Source: Pullilachnospira_A gallistercoris (GTDB lineage: Bacteria > Bacillota > Clostridia > Lachnospirales > Lachnospiraceae). Taken from it: a stretch of DNA of 28,019 nucleotides. Position numbers and translations under genes: made by a program. Where the stretch lies: contig DVHM01000077.1 in the NCBI GenBank assembly GCA_018712125.1, forward strand, positions 1-28,019, read 5' to 3'. Positions 14,775-23,029 of the stretch are shown here, piece by piece (the first letter of the stretch is position 1; every line of letters begins with the position of its first letter). The notes under the pieces are model-generated. The model was not told the origin of the DNA. It did no database searches and saw only the letters and a program-made list of their open reading frames with translations.

Positions 14775-15731
14775 ATGTTTGAACATATTCATTTACTGTC
14801 GGGGCCTGAGGAAGTGTATATGAAGGAGGATACGACAGATCCCCTATACCGCACGTTCCAGAGGGAAAATCAGGATGTGCTGCCGTCGGATGCGCGTTTT
14901 CAGATCGCGGGCAAGGTGCGTTACCTGCTGGAGCGTCCCATGAACCCGGAGGATCAGGAGTATCTTTTCTATCTGCAGACCTTTTCTCTTATGGAGATGG
15001 GCGGCGATTACTATACCAGGAGAAAGGATTTTGCCTCCTGTCTGCTGCTGTACACCTATGAGGGGAAGGGGGAACTGGAGTATGAGGGCAGGTGTTACCC
15101 TCTTGCGGAAGGGGACGGGTTCGTGATCGACTGCCGGAAAGAGCACAGCTACCGTACCAGGGGAGACCGCTGGGTTCACAGCGATCTGCACATTGCCGGC
15201 GGCCCGGCCGATTACTGGTATCGAAAATGTTTTGAAGGGAAGGAGCCGCTGTTCCACTGTCCCCTGTCAGGAGAGTATCAGCCGATGCTGGAACATCTTC
15301 TGGCCCTCCGGACTTCCGCGGATGCACGGCGGGAACTGAAAGTCAGTGAGCAGATTCAGCGTCTGCTGCTCTTTGCGGCGGACTGCCAGAGCCAGGGCGA
15401 GAGGGAGAAGATTCCGGACGCCATCCGCTATCTGCAGAGTTACCTGGAACACCATTTTGAGCAGAAGATCACGCTGGACGATATGGCGCAGTTCTGCGGT
15501 CTCAGCAAATACCACCTCTGCCGGGAATTCAAAAGATACACTTCCTTTTCGCCGAAGGAATACCTTCTGCAGCTACGGATTGCCAGGGCGAAAATGCTGC
15601 TTTTAGGCAGCGAGCTGCCCGCCTGCAGGATCGGGGCTCTGGTGGGCATTCCCGACGAGACAAATTTTACCAGACTGTTTCGCCAGCGGGTGGGAATGAC
15701 GCCGGGGGAGTACCGGAAGACAAAACATTGA
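14775..15731 (+). CDS. AraC-family transcriptional regulator
   Basis: A 318-residue regulator. Residues about 70-180 form a cupin-like sensing domain (LLLYTYEGKGELEYEGR, then GDGFVIDCRKEHSYR). Residues 215-318 carry two helix-turn-helix units: ITLDDMAQFCGLSKYHLCREF, then CRIGALVGIPDETNFTRLF, ending MTPGEYRK. The sensing domain type binds sugars in related regulators, and the divergent GH78 gene makes rhamnose or a rhamnoside the natural guess. ATG 14775 has AGGAGG 5 nucleotides upstream; an ATG at 14820 is possible but has no ribosome site. A TATAAT at 14669-14674 may be its -10 box, with a poor -35, which suits self-regulation. Confidence 0.92.
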   Translation: MFEHIHLLSGPEEVYMKEDTTDPLYRTFQRENQDVLPSDARFQIAGKVRYLLERPMNPEDQEYLFYLQTFSLMEMGGDYYTRRKDFASCLLLYTYEGKGELEYEGRCYPLAEGDGFVIDCRKEHSYRTRGDRWVHSDLHIAGGPADYWYRKCFEGKEPLFHCPLSGEYQPMLEHLLALRTSADARRELKVSEQIQRLLLFAADCQSQGEREKIPDAIRYLQSYLEHHFEQKITLDDMAQFCGLSKYHLCREFKRYTSFSPKEYLLQLRIARAKMLLLGSELPACRIGALVGIPDETNFTRLFRQRVGMTPGEYRKTKH

Positions 15732-15844
15732 CGGAAAAAGCCCTGGGAATCCGTATTTACAAAAGAACAGAAATGGTATAAGCTATTGCCTGATGTTAGG
15801 TAAGCAACGGAGATCAGAGAAAGGGACAGACACAGGGACGGACC

Positions 15845-16666
15845 ATGAAGGCATTGTTTTTTGATATCGACGGGACACTGGTAAATAAAGAGGGACAGCT
15901 GCCGGATTCGGCAAGAAAAGCGTTGGATCAGGCCAGGGCAAAGGGACACAAACTGTTTTTGTGTACCGGGAGAAACGAGGTACAGATTTATTCTTTTCTG
16001 AAGGACTACGGCTTTGACGGCGTCGTCTCCGCGGCGGGGGCGATGGTAAGCTGCGAGGGAAAGGAGATTTACCACAATTTCATCGGGGAGGAACCGCTGA
16101 ACCGGTGTATCGATTTCTTTGCGGGCAGGCCCGTCATCTTCGGACTGCAGGCGGCTTCCGGCAACTATATGGATAAGAAGAGCTATCAGGTCTTCGAGGA
16201 TGTGGCGGAGAAATACCACCTGGACGAGCGGGTGCTCAAAGCCGTGACCAACGGTATGGAGATTGTGGATTCGCTCCGGGGACATCGGGATGTGGAGAAG
16301 ATGTTCTATTTTGAATGTCCCGAGAGTGTGGAGCAGGTGCAGCAGGCGCTGGGGGAGGAGCTTCTGGTGCTGGAGGGCAGCCTGCCGATTCCAGGCAGCG
16401 TCAGCGGCGCGGGCGAGATTACCAAGCGGGGCGTGAAAAAAGCCACCGGAATGGAGCACGCGATCAGATATTTCGGTATCGGTCAGGAGGACACGGTAGC
16501 GTTCGGCGACGGGGCGAACGACATCGACATGTTGGAATACGCGGCTGTGGGAGTCGCTATGGACAACGCCAAGGATGCGGTCAAGGCAGCGGCGGATCTG
16601 GTTACCGATGACATTGATGCGGATGGCCTGGCTCACGGAATGGAGCGTTTGGGCCTGACATCCTGA
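15845..16666 (+). CDS. Cof-type HAD-superfamily phosphatase
   Basis: A 273-residue HAD hydrolase of the Cof/YbiV subfamily. Motif I is FFDIDGT with nucleophile D7 and acid D9. Motif II is CTGR (40-43), motif III is K194, and motif IV is GDGANDIDM (221-229). The large C2B-type cap lies between about 85 and 185. Such enzymes remove phosphate from sugar phosphates or cofactors; the substrate is not predictable. The ribosome site is weak (CAGGGAC). A possible promoter TTTACA (15756-15761) with TATAAG (15777-15782) has only a 15 bp spacer. It follows the AraC gene by 113 bases and may belong to the same sugar-utilisation neighbourhood. No terminator is seen right after its stop. Confidence 0.9.
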   Translation: MKALFFDIDGTLVNKEGQLPDSARKALDQARAKGHKLFLCTGRNEVQIYSFLKDYGFDGVVSAAGAMVSCEGKEIYHNFIGEEPLNRCIDFFAGRPVIFGLQAASGNYMDKKSYQVFEDVAEKYHLDERVLKAVTNGMEIVDSLRGHRDVEKMFYFECPESVEQVQQALGEELLVLEGSLPIPGSVSGAGEITKRGVKKATGMEHAIRYFGIGQEDTVAFGDGANDIDMLEYAAVGVAMDNAKDAVKAAADLVTDDIDADGLAHGMERLGLTS

Positions 16667-16809
16667 TGAGGCGTGATGCCGATTTCGGTCTGAAATAAAA
16701 ACTAATCCAAAAGGGTAAGAAAACATACCCGAAAGAGGATATATCTTCTTAATTTTCGGTATATTCTTACAGAAAGAAAGCATTGAGTCCCGGAGACGGA
16801 AGGAGTAGG

Positions 16810-16836
16810 ATGGGTTCCATACAGAAAAGGAAATAA
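16810..16836 (+). CDS. Candidate 8-codon leader peptide (MGSIQKRK)
   Basis: ATG at 16810 is preceded by AAGGAG (16800-16805) with a 4-base gap, and the frame reads MGSIQKRK and then TAA. It lies just upstream of an intrinsic terminator and 86 bases before the NhaC-family gene. Its stop codon falls within GGAAATAAA (16829-16837), which can pair with TTTATTTCC (16886-16894) on the far side of the terminator. A ribosome there could affect folding. The 4-base spacing is short, so translation is uncertain. Confidence 0.4.
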   Translation: MGSIQKRK

Positions 16837-16845
16837 AGCAGATAC

Positions 16846-16888
16846 AAAGGCGTATCAGCTGTGGCGACACGGCGGATACGCCTTTTTT
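16846..16888 (+). terminator. Intrinsic terminator in the leader of the NhaC-amidohydrolase operon
   Basis: AAAGGCGTATC (16846-16856) pairs with GATACGCCTTT (16875-16885). The stem continues after one mismatch through GCTGTG/CACGGC to a GCGA tetraloop, and TTTTTTATTT follows. Only 33 bases separate it from the NhaC ATG and no promoter can be seen in that gap, so transcripts of the operon apparently must read through it. It may instead be the late terminator of the HAD gene. A TATATT (16760-16765) is a possible -10 upstream, without a recognisable -35. Confidence 0.8.
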
Positions 16889-16921
16889 ATTTCCATTTCC
16901 GAAATCCGGGAGGTAAAACGT

Positions 16922-18277
16922 ATGAATACTGGACTTATCGCAATTATCATTATTCTGGTCGTTATTGTAGGTGCCATTGTGACCAGGCGCTGCATGGAAT
17001 TTCTGATCGGAGGTTCCATCGTGGCCGCGCTGGTGCTCTACGGCGGGGATTTCCTGACACAGTGGTGCGCCATGCTGCAGTCCACTCTGGCGGACAACGT
17101 GTGGATCTTTCTGGTGTGCGGACTGTTCGGCAGTCTGATCGCTCTGCTGCAGACGTCCAAGGGAACCTTCGGTTTCTCCACCCTTGTGGCAAAATTCTGC
17201 ACGAACCAGCGGCGCACGCTTCTGACCACCTTTATCATGGGCATCCTGATCTTTGTGGACGATTATCTGAATGTGCTGACAATCGGCGTGTGTATGAAGA
17301 ATGTCTGTGACAAGAGAAAACTCCCCAGAGAGAGTCTGGCTTATATGTTGGACGCCACAGGCGCTGCAGACTGTGTGCTGCTGCCTTTCTCCACCTGGGC
17401 GGTCTTTTATTCCACCCTGTTCTGGGAGCAGCCCAGCGTACAGGAACTCGGCTACGGTTCGGCCATGTCCGCTTACATGCACGCGGCGCCGCTGTGCTTT
17501 TACCCGATCCTCACGCTGTTGATTGCCCTGCTGTTTGCTCTGGGCATCATGCCAAAGCTCGGGGCCATGAAGAAGGCATACATCCGTGTGGCGGAGACCG
17601 GCAAAGTGTACAGCGATGCCAGCCGCAAGTACAATCATGAGGATAGAAAAGGGTATGAGGAGACCGGAAATATCTGGAACTTCCTGGTTCCCATGATTGT
17701 CCTGGTGGCGATAACGGTTATTACCGGAGATCTGCTGGTGGCCGTGGTGGTTTCCCTGTTTGTGTGCCTTGTCATGTACATACCTCAGAAGCTGATGACG
17801 ATGGAGGAGTATTTCAATCTGATTGTTCAGGGCTTCGCGGATATGCTTCCGATTCTGATGCTGCTTCTGATTGCCTTTGTGCTTCAGAGTGTCACGGAGG
17901 GTCTGGGAATGACCGATTACATTATCGAGGTGGCGCAGCCGTTTCTGACAGGCGCAGCGTTCCCGGCAGTGGTCTTCGTCCTTCTGGCGGCCATCTGTTT
18001 CGCTACCGGCTCCCTGTGGGGAATGAGCGCAGTTATGGCTCCCATCGTATTTCCGCTGGGCGCGGCTATCGGAGCGAACCCGCTTCTGATCATGGCGGCG
18101 GTCATCTCCGGCGGCGCTTTCGGAAGCCACGCGTGCTTTTACACTGACGCGACGCTGCTCTCATCCCAGAGCGCGGGAATCGACAATATGGAACACGCGG
18201 TGTCCCAGCTGCCCTATGTGGCCATCGCCAGCGTGCTGTCTGTCATCGGCTTTGTGGTTTGCGGTTTTGCCATGTAG
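16922..18277 (+). CDS. NhaC-family Na+/H+ antiporter-like transporter
   Basis: A 451-residue membrane protein with about 11-12 helices. The family signatures are the buried acidic segment IFVDDYLNVLTIG and, near the end, TGSLWGMSAVMAPIVFPLG and GGAFGSHACFYTDATLLSS. Proteins of this family exchange Na+ for H+, but several members exchange organic substrates such as malate/lactate or amino acids and amines. It is followed closely by an amidohydrolase, a kinase-like gene and an N-carbamoyl amidase, so a metabolite-linked transport role is a reasonable inference. The ATG follows GGGAGG. A strong terminator with a candidate leader peptide lies just upstream. Confidence 0.88.
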   Translation: MNTGLIAIIIILVVIVGAIVTRRCMEFLIGGSIVAALVLYGGDFLTQWCAMLQSTLADNVWIFLVCGLFGSLIALLQTSKGTFGFSTLVAKFCTNQRRTLLTTFIMGILIFVDDYLNVLTIGVCMKNVCDKRKLPRESLAYMLDATGAADCVLLPFSTWAVFYSTLFWEQPSVQELGYGSAMSAYMHAAPLCFYPILTLLIALLFALGIMPKLGAMKKAYIRVAETGKVYSDASRKYNHEDRKGYEETGNIWNFLVPMIVLVAITVITGDLLVAVVVSLFVCLVMYIPQKLMTMEEYFNLIVQGFADMLPILMLLLIAFVLQSVTEGLGMTDYIIEVAQPFLTGAAFPAVVFVLLAAICFATGSLWGMSAVMAPIVFPLGAAIGANPLLIMAAVISGGAFGSHACFYTDATLLSSQSAGIDNMEHAVSQLPYVAIASVLSVIGFVVCGFAM

Positions 18278-18304
18278 TCCGAAGTGGAAAGGAGGAAGGC
18301 CGAA

Positions 18305-19927
18305 ATGAAGCAGGAACGATTTATCGTGCGAAGCAGAGCGGTGTTTACCGGTCTTACCGACCGACCGGTCCCGGCTGCCATAGCGGTGGAGGGGCAGAAA
18401 ATCAGAGCGCTGCTGTCCTGGGACTGCGGCGGGGAATATGGAGATTGGGAGATCCGGGACTACGGGGATCGGATGATCATGCCGTCCTTTATCGACGCCC
18501 ATACCCACCTCTTTTCCGGGGCGGTCAATGACAGCGCGTTCGTCTGCTCCGATCTGGGAGCATGCAGATCCCAGGAGGAATGCGTGGAGATGATCCGGGC
18601 TTTCGCGGATGCCCATCCTGAGCTGGAGCGCATTCGGGGAACCGGATGGTTTGTGGGAAACTGGGGAAACGCGGCGCTCCCGGACAAACGGCTTTTAGAC
18701 GAGGCGGTGGGCGGCCGGCCGGTGTATCTGCAGTGCGCTGACGCACACAGTATGTGGCTGAACACGAAGGCGCTCCGGGAGGCGAAGATCGATCCCGATC
18801 TGCAGCTCTCCGACGGAATTATCTGCAAGTTTGATGACGGAGAGTTAAGCGGCCTTCTGCTGGAGCCCTCCGCCTGCGCGCCCGCCGTGGAAAAATATAT
18901 GGATTTCACGGATGCGGAGCTGTTGGAGATCCACAGGAATTTCCAGAAAAAGCTGGCGACCCTCGGTATCGGAGCGGTCAGTGAGATGTATGCTGACGAC
19001 TATACGCAAAAGACCTATCACGATTACGGCCTTTTAAAGAAGCTGGACGAGGAGGAAGGGCTTTCCTCCCATGTCTATGCCTACACGCGCCTCTTCGGTT
19101 ACACGGATTTCACGCCCTATTTTCAGATGAAGGCGTATTTTACCTCGCCGCATTTTCATATCAGCGGGGTAAAGGGATTTGTGGACGGCGTGACGGAGAC
19201 CTACACGGGGATGCTGCTGGAACCCTACACGGACCGTCCGGACACCTGCGGCCTTTCCGTCCCCCTGTGGCCGAAAGAGGAGATCGAAAAGGAGATTATC
19301 GCAGCTAACAGCCAGGGAATTCAGGTCCGGCTGCACTGTATCGCGGACGGGTCTGTGCGGCTGGCCCTGGACGCCTTCGAGAAATCTCGGAAAGTAAACG
19401 GGAAGATGGATTTTTACAATACCATCGAGCATATTGAGAACATTCATCCTGATGATATCGAAAGGTTTGCCGAAATCGGCGTGCTGCCCTCGATGCAGCC
19501 CTTCCACCTGACTTTGTCCCGGAACGATAAGATTTACCGCATCGGGGCGAAGCGGTGCCGCTGGGAATGGCCGGAGCGATCGGTGCAGGAGAGCGCCGGG
19601 ATGCTGGCCTTGGGGACAGATTTTCCCGTGGTGGATATCGATCCCTTCGCCAGTCTTCACGCGGCTGTCACGCGAAAGGATGAGCAGGGCGTCGCCACCG
19701 GACACAACCCCTGGGAGACGCTGAACCTTTCCCAGGCGCTGAAGGGCTACACGGCGGATGCGGCTCTGGCCTACCGGGCCCGGGATATCATGGGGACGCT
19801 GGAACCCGGAAAGCTGGCGAATCTGATTGTGCTGGACCGGGATCTGTTCGCGATAGACGGGGAGGAAATCCCGAAGACGAAAGTCGCTGTCAATTATTTT
19901 GAGGGAAAGAAAATATATGAAGGATGA
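18305..19927 (+). CDS. YtcJ-like amidohydrolase (amidohydrolase family 3)
   Basis: A 540-residue metal-dependent hydrolase. The metal ligands expected for the superfamily are visible: H66 and H68 in DAHTH, the probable carboxylated K290 in GVKGFVDG, H344 in LHCIADGS, H376 in EHIEN and D439 in GTDFP. A C-terminal segment (GTLEPGKLANLIVLDRD) closes the composite beta-domain typical of the family. Members act on amide, ureido or cyclic imide bonds; the substrate is unknown. ATG 18305 has AAGGAGG upstream, while GTG 18284 precedes that site and is unlikely. It starts 27 bases after the NhaC-like gene, so they are almost surely one operon. There is no signal peptide; it is cytoplasmic. Confidence 0.9.
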   Translation: MKQERFIVRSRAVFTGLTDRPVPAAIAVEGQKIRALLSWDCGGEYGDWEIRDYGDRMIMPSFIDAHTHLFSGAVNDSAFVCSDLGACRSQEECVEMIRAFADAHPELERIRGTGWFVGNWGNAALPDKRLLDEAVGGRPVYLQCADAHSMWLNTKALREAKIDPDLQLSDGIICKFDDGELSGLLLEPSACAPAVEKYMDFTDAELLEIHRNFQKKLATLGIGAVSEMYADDYTQKTYHDYGLLKKLDEEEGLSSHVYAYTRLFGYTDFTPYFQMKAYFTSPHFHISGVKGFVDGVTETYTGMLLEPYTDRPDTCGLSVPLWPKEEIEKEIIAANSQGIQVRLHCIADGSVRLALDAFEKSRKVNGKMDFYNTIEHIENIHPDDIERFAEIGVLPSMQPFHLTLSRNDKIYRIGAKRCRWEWPERSVQESAGMLALGTDFPVVDIDPFASLHAAVTRKDEQGVATGHNPWETLNLSQALKGYTADAALAYRARDIMGTLEPGKLANLIVLDRDLFAIDGEEIPKTKVAVNYFEGKKIYEG

Positions 19928-19976
19928 AAAATATTGAAGCAAAAATAAAGTGGAAAAATGGGAGGAGAGAAAAGCT

Positions 19977-20591
19977 ATGACACACAGCAAATATGTGGTG
20001 ACAATTACCAGGCAGTTCGGAAGTCTCGGACGGCCAATCGCCAAGCGGATGAGCGAGATTCTGGATATCGAGTACTATGACCGGGATCTGGTGGATGAGG
20101 CGGCGAGGAAGCTGAAACTTCCGGTATCCGTGGTGGATCGGGAGGAGGAGAGCGCCAGAAAGCTTCCCTACAATCCCTTTACCCGGATGAAGTATCCTCT
20201 GGGAAAGGGGACCAGCGAGACCCAGGACGCCATCTTCGAGGCCCAGGAGAACATCATCCGTTTCCTGGCGGAAAAGGAGACCTGCATCATCGTGGGACGC
20301 TGCTCCGATTTTATTCTGGAGGAGATGAAAAATTCCATGCATATCTACATTTACGCGCCCTATGATGTCCGGGTGCAGCAGAGTGTGGAAAATCTGAAGC
20401 TGGAGCTTTCGGAGGCCCGGCAGATGATCGTGGATGTGGATGAGGCCAGGGATTCCTATCACATGCACTATGCGGGATATCTGCCCGATGACAAGAATCA
20501 CAAGGACATTCTGATCGACAGCAGCTTTCTGGGCGTGGAGAAGACCGCCCAGTATCTGGCGGAGGCTGTGCGGCAGAAGTTTGGAGTGTGA
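19977..20591 (+). CDS. Cytidylate kinase-like family protein
   Basis: A 204-residue protein of the cytidylate-kinase-like P-loop family. It opens with TITRQFGSLGRPIAKRMSE, a modified nucleotide-binding loop, followed by YYDRDLVDEAA. The lid region with DDKNHKDILIDSS near the end is also typical. This family is related to Cmk but distinct; its substrate is not established, and the loop lacks the usual GKS/GKT. The start at 19977 follows GGAGGAG. It lies 49 bases after the amidohydrolase and 20 before the amidase, so it belongs to the operon. A role in nucleotide or small-metabolite phosphorylation is possible. Confidence 0.85.
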   Translation: MTHSKYVVTITRQFGSLGRPIAKRMSEILDIEYYDRDLVDEAARKLKLPVSVVDREEESARKLPYNPFTRMKYPLGKGTSETQDAIFEAQENIIRFLAEKETCIIVGRCSDFILEEMKNSMHIYIYAPYDVRVQQSVENLKLELSEARQMIVDVDEARDSYHMHYAGYLPDDKNHKDILIDSSFLGVEKTAQYLAEAVRQKFGV

Positions 20592-20611
20592 GGAGAGACA
20601 GGAGGATTGCT

Positions 20612-21472
20612 ATGAGAAAAGTGACAGTGGCCGCAACGCAGATGAGCTGCAGTTGGGACCGGGAGGAAAATCTGAAAAAGGCGGAAAGCCTGGTGCGGCA
20701 GGCAGCCGAAAAAGGCGCCAATATCATCCTTTTACAGGAACTCTTTGAGACACCTTATTTTCCGCAGATCCAGAGTTTTGACTATATGAATATGTGTACG
20801 GCGCCTGAGGAGAACCCGGCGGTTCAGAGATTTTGTGAGGTGGCGAAGGAACTGTCGGTGGTGCTGCCCATCAGTTTCTATGAGAAGGCTGGAAATACCG
20901 GTTTTAACACCCTGGCCATCATCGACGCGGACGGGGAGATCCTGGGGTATTACCGCAAGACCCACATCCCGGACGGATTGCCCTACGCGGAAAAATTTTA
21001 CTTTACGCCCGGGGACACGGGATTTAAGGTCTGGGATACCAGGTACGGTAAGATCGGCTGCGGCATCTGCTGGGATCAGTGGTTCCCAGAGTCGGCCAGG
21101 TGTATGGCGCTGCTCGGAGCGGAACTGCTCTTTTATCCGACGGCCATCGGCAGCGAACCGATTCTTCAGAACGATTCACAGCCTCACTGGATGCGGTGCA
21201 TGCAGGGACACGCAGCCGCCAACATCATGCCGGTCATCGCCTCCAACCGGATCGGCACGGAGACGGAAGGCGACTCGTCCATGACTTTCTATGGATCCTC
21301 TTTTATCACGGATGAGACAGGAGCGCTGGCGGCGGAGGCGGACCGGGAGAGCGAGGCGGTGCTGACCGCCACCTTCGATCTGGACGCCATCGCCCGGAAG
21401 AGACGGGAGTGGGGCGTGTTCCGGGATCGGCGTCCGGAGATGTATGAGATGCTGCTGAGCCATGGGAAATGA
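20612..21472 (+). CDS. aguB: N-carbamoylputrescine amidase (nitrilase superfamily)
   Basis: A 286-residue carbon-nitrogen hydrolase. The catalytic triad is complete: E43 in LLQELFETPYF, K116 in YYRKTHIPDG and C153 in GCGICWDQWFPE. These motifs and the length match N-carbamoylputrescine amidase, which converts N-carbamoylputrescine to putrescine, CO2 and ammonia. Other N-carbamoyl or amide substrates remain possible. The usual partner, agmatine deiminase (aguA), is not in the window. ATG 20612 has AGGAGG upstream. It is the last gene of the NhaC-led operon. Its stop codon lies within the first unit of a 25 bp tandem repeat. Confidence 0.9.
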   Translation: MRKVTVAATQMSCSWDREENLKKAESLVRQAAEKGANIILLQELFETPYFPQIQSFDYMNMCTAPEENPAVQRFCEVAKELSVVLPISFYEKAGNTGFNTLAIIDADGEILGYYRKTHIPDGLPYAEKFYFTPGDTGFKVWDTRYGKIGCGICWDQWFPESARCMALLGAELLFYPTAIGSEPILQNDSQPHWMRCMQGHAAANIMPVIASNRIGTETEGDSSMTFYGSSFITDETGALAAEADRESEAVLTATFDLDAIARKRREWGVFRDRRPEMYEMLLSHGK

Positions 21473-21530
21473 GGCGTTGTTGAGCCTTAGGAAATGAGAC
21501 GCTGCTCGCCCGCGTAAAATGAGGTGCGGG
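21456..21530. repeat. 25 bp tandem repeat across the aguB stop codon
   Basis: Two units (21456-21480 and 21481-21505) of the form TGAGCC.T.GGAAATGAG.CG match at 20 of 25 positions. A third, much weaker copy (21506-21530) keeps AAATGAGGTG in register. The first unit includes the aguB stop codon, so the repeat grew across the gene end. Confidence 0.65.
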
Positions 21531-21588
21531 CAGCAGTGGAGAAGAGAGAAAAGGAAAGTTTTGCCGTAGAATATGCTGGCGACATGCG

Positions 21589-21628
21589 GGCGGTGGGATC
21601 CTGGGAGACAGGATCCGCCGCCTGTTTT
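21589..21628 (+). terminator. Intrinsic terminator after the aguB operon
   Basis: GGCGG (21589-21593) and GGATCCTG (21596-21603) pair with CAGGATCC (21609-21616) and CCGCC (21618-21622), with a wobble and a bulge between. The loop is GGAGA and TGTTTT follows. It separates the aguB operon from the leuB promoter. Confidence 0.75.
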
Positions 21629-21685
21629 CCCATTTCAGAATACCAAATCTGCACAATTTTCTTCTATAACTTCAAAAATCTGATG

Positions 21686-21714
21686 TTGAAATCCTCTATC
21701 AAATCCAGTATTAT
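21686..21714 (+). promoter_or_regulatory. Promoter of the leuB-ilvD-ilvB run
   Basis: -35 TTGAAA (21686-21691), a 17 bp spacer and -10 TATTAT (21709-21714), in an AT-rich patch. The leader to the leuB ATG would be about 65 nucleotides. It contains a small GGG/CCC hairpin followed by TTTTTT (around 21738-21757) that could be a weak attenuator. Confidence 0.7.
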
Positions 21715-21786
21715 AGATAAGAAATACTACTTTAAATGGGGAAGTTTACCCTTTTTTAAAAATGCAGGACAGAAAGGATGAGAACT

Positions 21787-22887
21787 ATGGAGTTTCGAGT
21801 TGGTGTGATTTCCGGCGACGGCATTGGTCCGGAGATTGTGCGGGAGGCCCGCAAAGTGCTGGATCAGGTGGGAGAGAAGTTCGGGCACCATTTTATATAT
21901 GAAGAGATTCTGATGGGAGGATGTTCCATCGACGCAATCGGCATTCCCTTAAGCGATGAGGCTATCGAGGCGGCCAAGGCCAGCGACGCGGTGCTGATGG
22001 GATCCATCGGCGGAAATACCGCCACATCTCCCTGGTACAAACTACCGCCGGAGAAACGGCCGGAGGCGGGACTCTTAAAGCTGCGCAAGTCCCTGAACCT
22101 GTTTGCGAACCTGCGCCCGGCGTATCTCTACGAGGAGCTGAAGGAGGCCTGCCCGCTTCGGGACGATATCATCGGGGATGGATTTGACATGATGATCATG
22201 CGGGAACTGACCGGTGGTCTTTACTTCGGAGCGCGCAGGACCGAGGACATCGACGGCGTCCTGACGGCAACCGACACTCTTACATACAATGAGCACGAAA
22301 TCCGCCGTATCGCCAAACGGGCTTTCGACATTGCCATGAAGCGGAGAAAGAAAGTGACCAGCGTGGACAAGGCCAATGTGCTGGATTCCTCCCGGCTCTG
22401 GAGAAAGGTCGTCGAGGAGGTGGCGAAGGATTATCCCGAGGTCAGCTACGAGCACATGCTGGTGGACAACTGCGCGATGCAGCTGGTAAAAGATCCGGGA
22501 CAGTTTGACGTGATTCTGACGGAGAATATGTTCGGAGACATCCTCTCCGACGAGGCCAGCATGGTAACCGGTTCCATCGGCATGCTCTCCTCCGCCAGCT
22601 TAAACGATACAAAATTCGGTCTCTATGAGCCCAGCGGCGGCAGCGCCCCCGATATTGCGGGCAAGGGAATCGCCAATCCCATCGCGACGATCCTGTCGGC
22701 GGCCATGATGCTCCGCTACAGCTTCGATCTGGACGCGGAGGCGGACGCCGTGGAACATGCAGTGAGAAAGGTGCTGGCGGACGGTTATCGGACCATTGAT
22801 ATCATGCCACAGGAGGAGGAGAAGCGATCCTCCGTGGTACAGGTGGGGACGGAGCAGATGGGAGATCTGATCTGCGAGAGACTGTAA
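21787..22887 (+). CDS. leuB: 3-isopropylmalate dehydrogenase
   Basis: A 366-residue NAD-dependent enzyme that oxidises and decarboxylates 3-isopropylmalate in leucine synthesis. The N-terminus VGVISGDGIGPEIV, the substrate segment MRELTGGLYFGARR, the metal-binding LSDEASMVTGSIGML and GLYEPSGGSAPDIAGKGIANP are all present. The length matches the bacterial family. ATG 21787 was chosen because AAAGGA lies 8 nucleotides upstream; the ATG at 21778 directly abuts that site. leuA, leuC and leuD are not in the window. It leads a run with ilvD and ilvB under the promoter at 21686. Confidence 0.95.
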   Translation: MEFRVGVISGDGIGPEIVREARKVLDQVGEKFGHHFIYEEILMGGCSIDAIGIPLSDEAIEAAKASDAVLMGSIGGNTATSPWYKLPPEKRPEAGLLKLRKSLNLFANLRPAYLYEELKEACPLRDDIIGDGFDMMIMRELTGGLYFGARRTEDIDGVLTATDTLTYNEHEIRRIAKRAFDIAMKRRKKVTSVDKANVLDSSRLWRKVVEEVAKDYPEVSYEHMLVDNCAMQLVKDPGQFDVILTENMFGDILSDEASMVTGSIGMLSSASLNDTKFGLYEPSGGSAPDIAGKGIANPIATILSAAMMLRYSFDLDAEADAVEHAVRKVLADGYRTIDIMPQEEEKRSSVVQVGTEQMGDLICERL

Positions 22888-23029
22888 TGTTTTTCGGCCG
22901 TACAGAGAATGTTGCGGCCTAAAAGATGCAGCGGTCCAAAGAAACGATGTGGAACAGAAACATCGCGCGGCACGGAACATTCCCGTGTGGCGCAGGAAAT
23001 AGAAAAAAAGAGAAAAGGAGAAGACTGAG

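Larger units (their letters stand above)
21473..21786 (+). other. 314-base non-coding stretch between aguB and leuB
   Basis: The stretch holds the 25 bp repeats, a hairpin at 21502-21536 (CTGCT and GCCCGC pairing with GCGGGC and AGCAG, no T-run), an intrinsic terminator at 21589-21628, and the leuB promoter at 21686-21714. From 21629 onward it becomes strikingly AT-rich. There is no T-box core (AGGGTGG) and no convincing reading frame. Confidence 0.7.

Noticed and set aside
15728..15733. TTGACG as -35 box for the HAD gene
   Set aside because: No -10 like sequence at 16-19 bp spacing.
16711..16765. Small inverted repeats (GGGTA/TACCC and CCGAAA/TTTCGG) after the HAD gene
   Set aside because: Stems are short, and there is no T-run or clear promoter relation; too weak to call an operator or riboswitch.
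15440..18130. An 896-codon open frame on the minus strand
   Set aside because: It lies opposite three convincing genes (AraC, HAD and NhaC-family) and shows low-complexity H/R/Q-rich sequence without family motifs. It is a codon-bias shadow.
21587..21640. T-box leader upstream of leuB
   Set aside because: The GGCGGTGGGATCC segment looks superficially similar, but the AGGGTGG core and specifier structure are absent and a good promoter lies after the hairpin.
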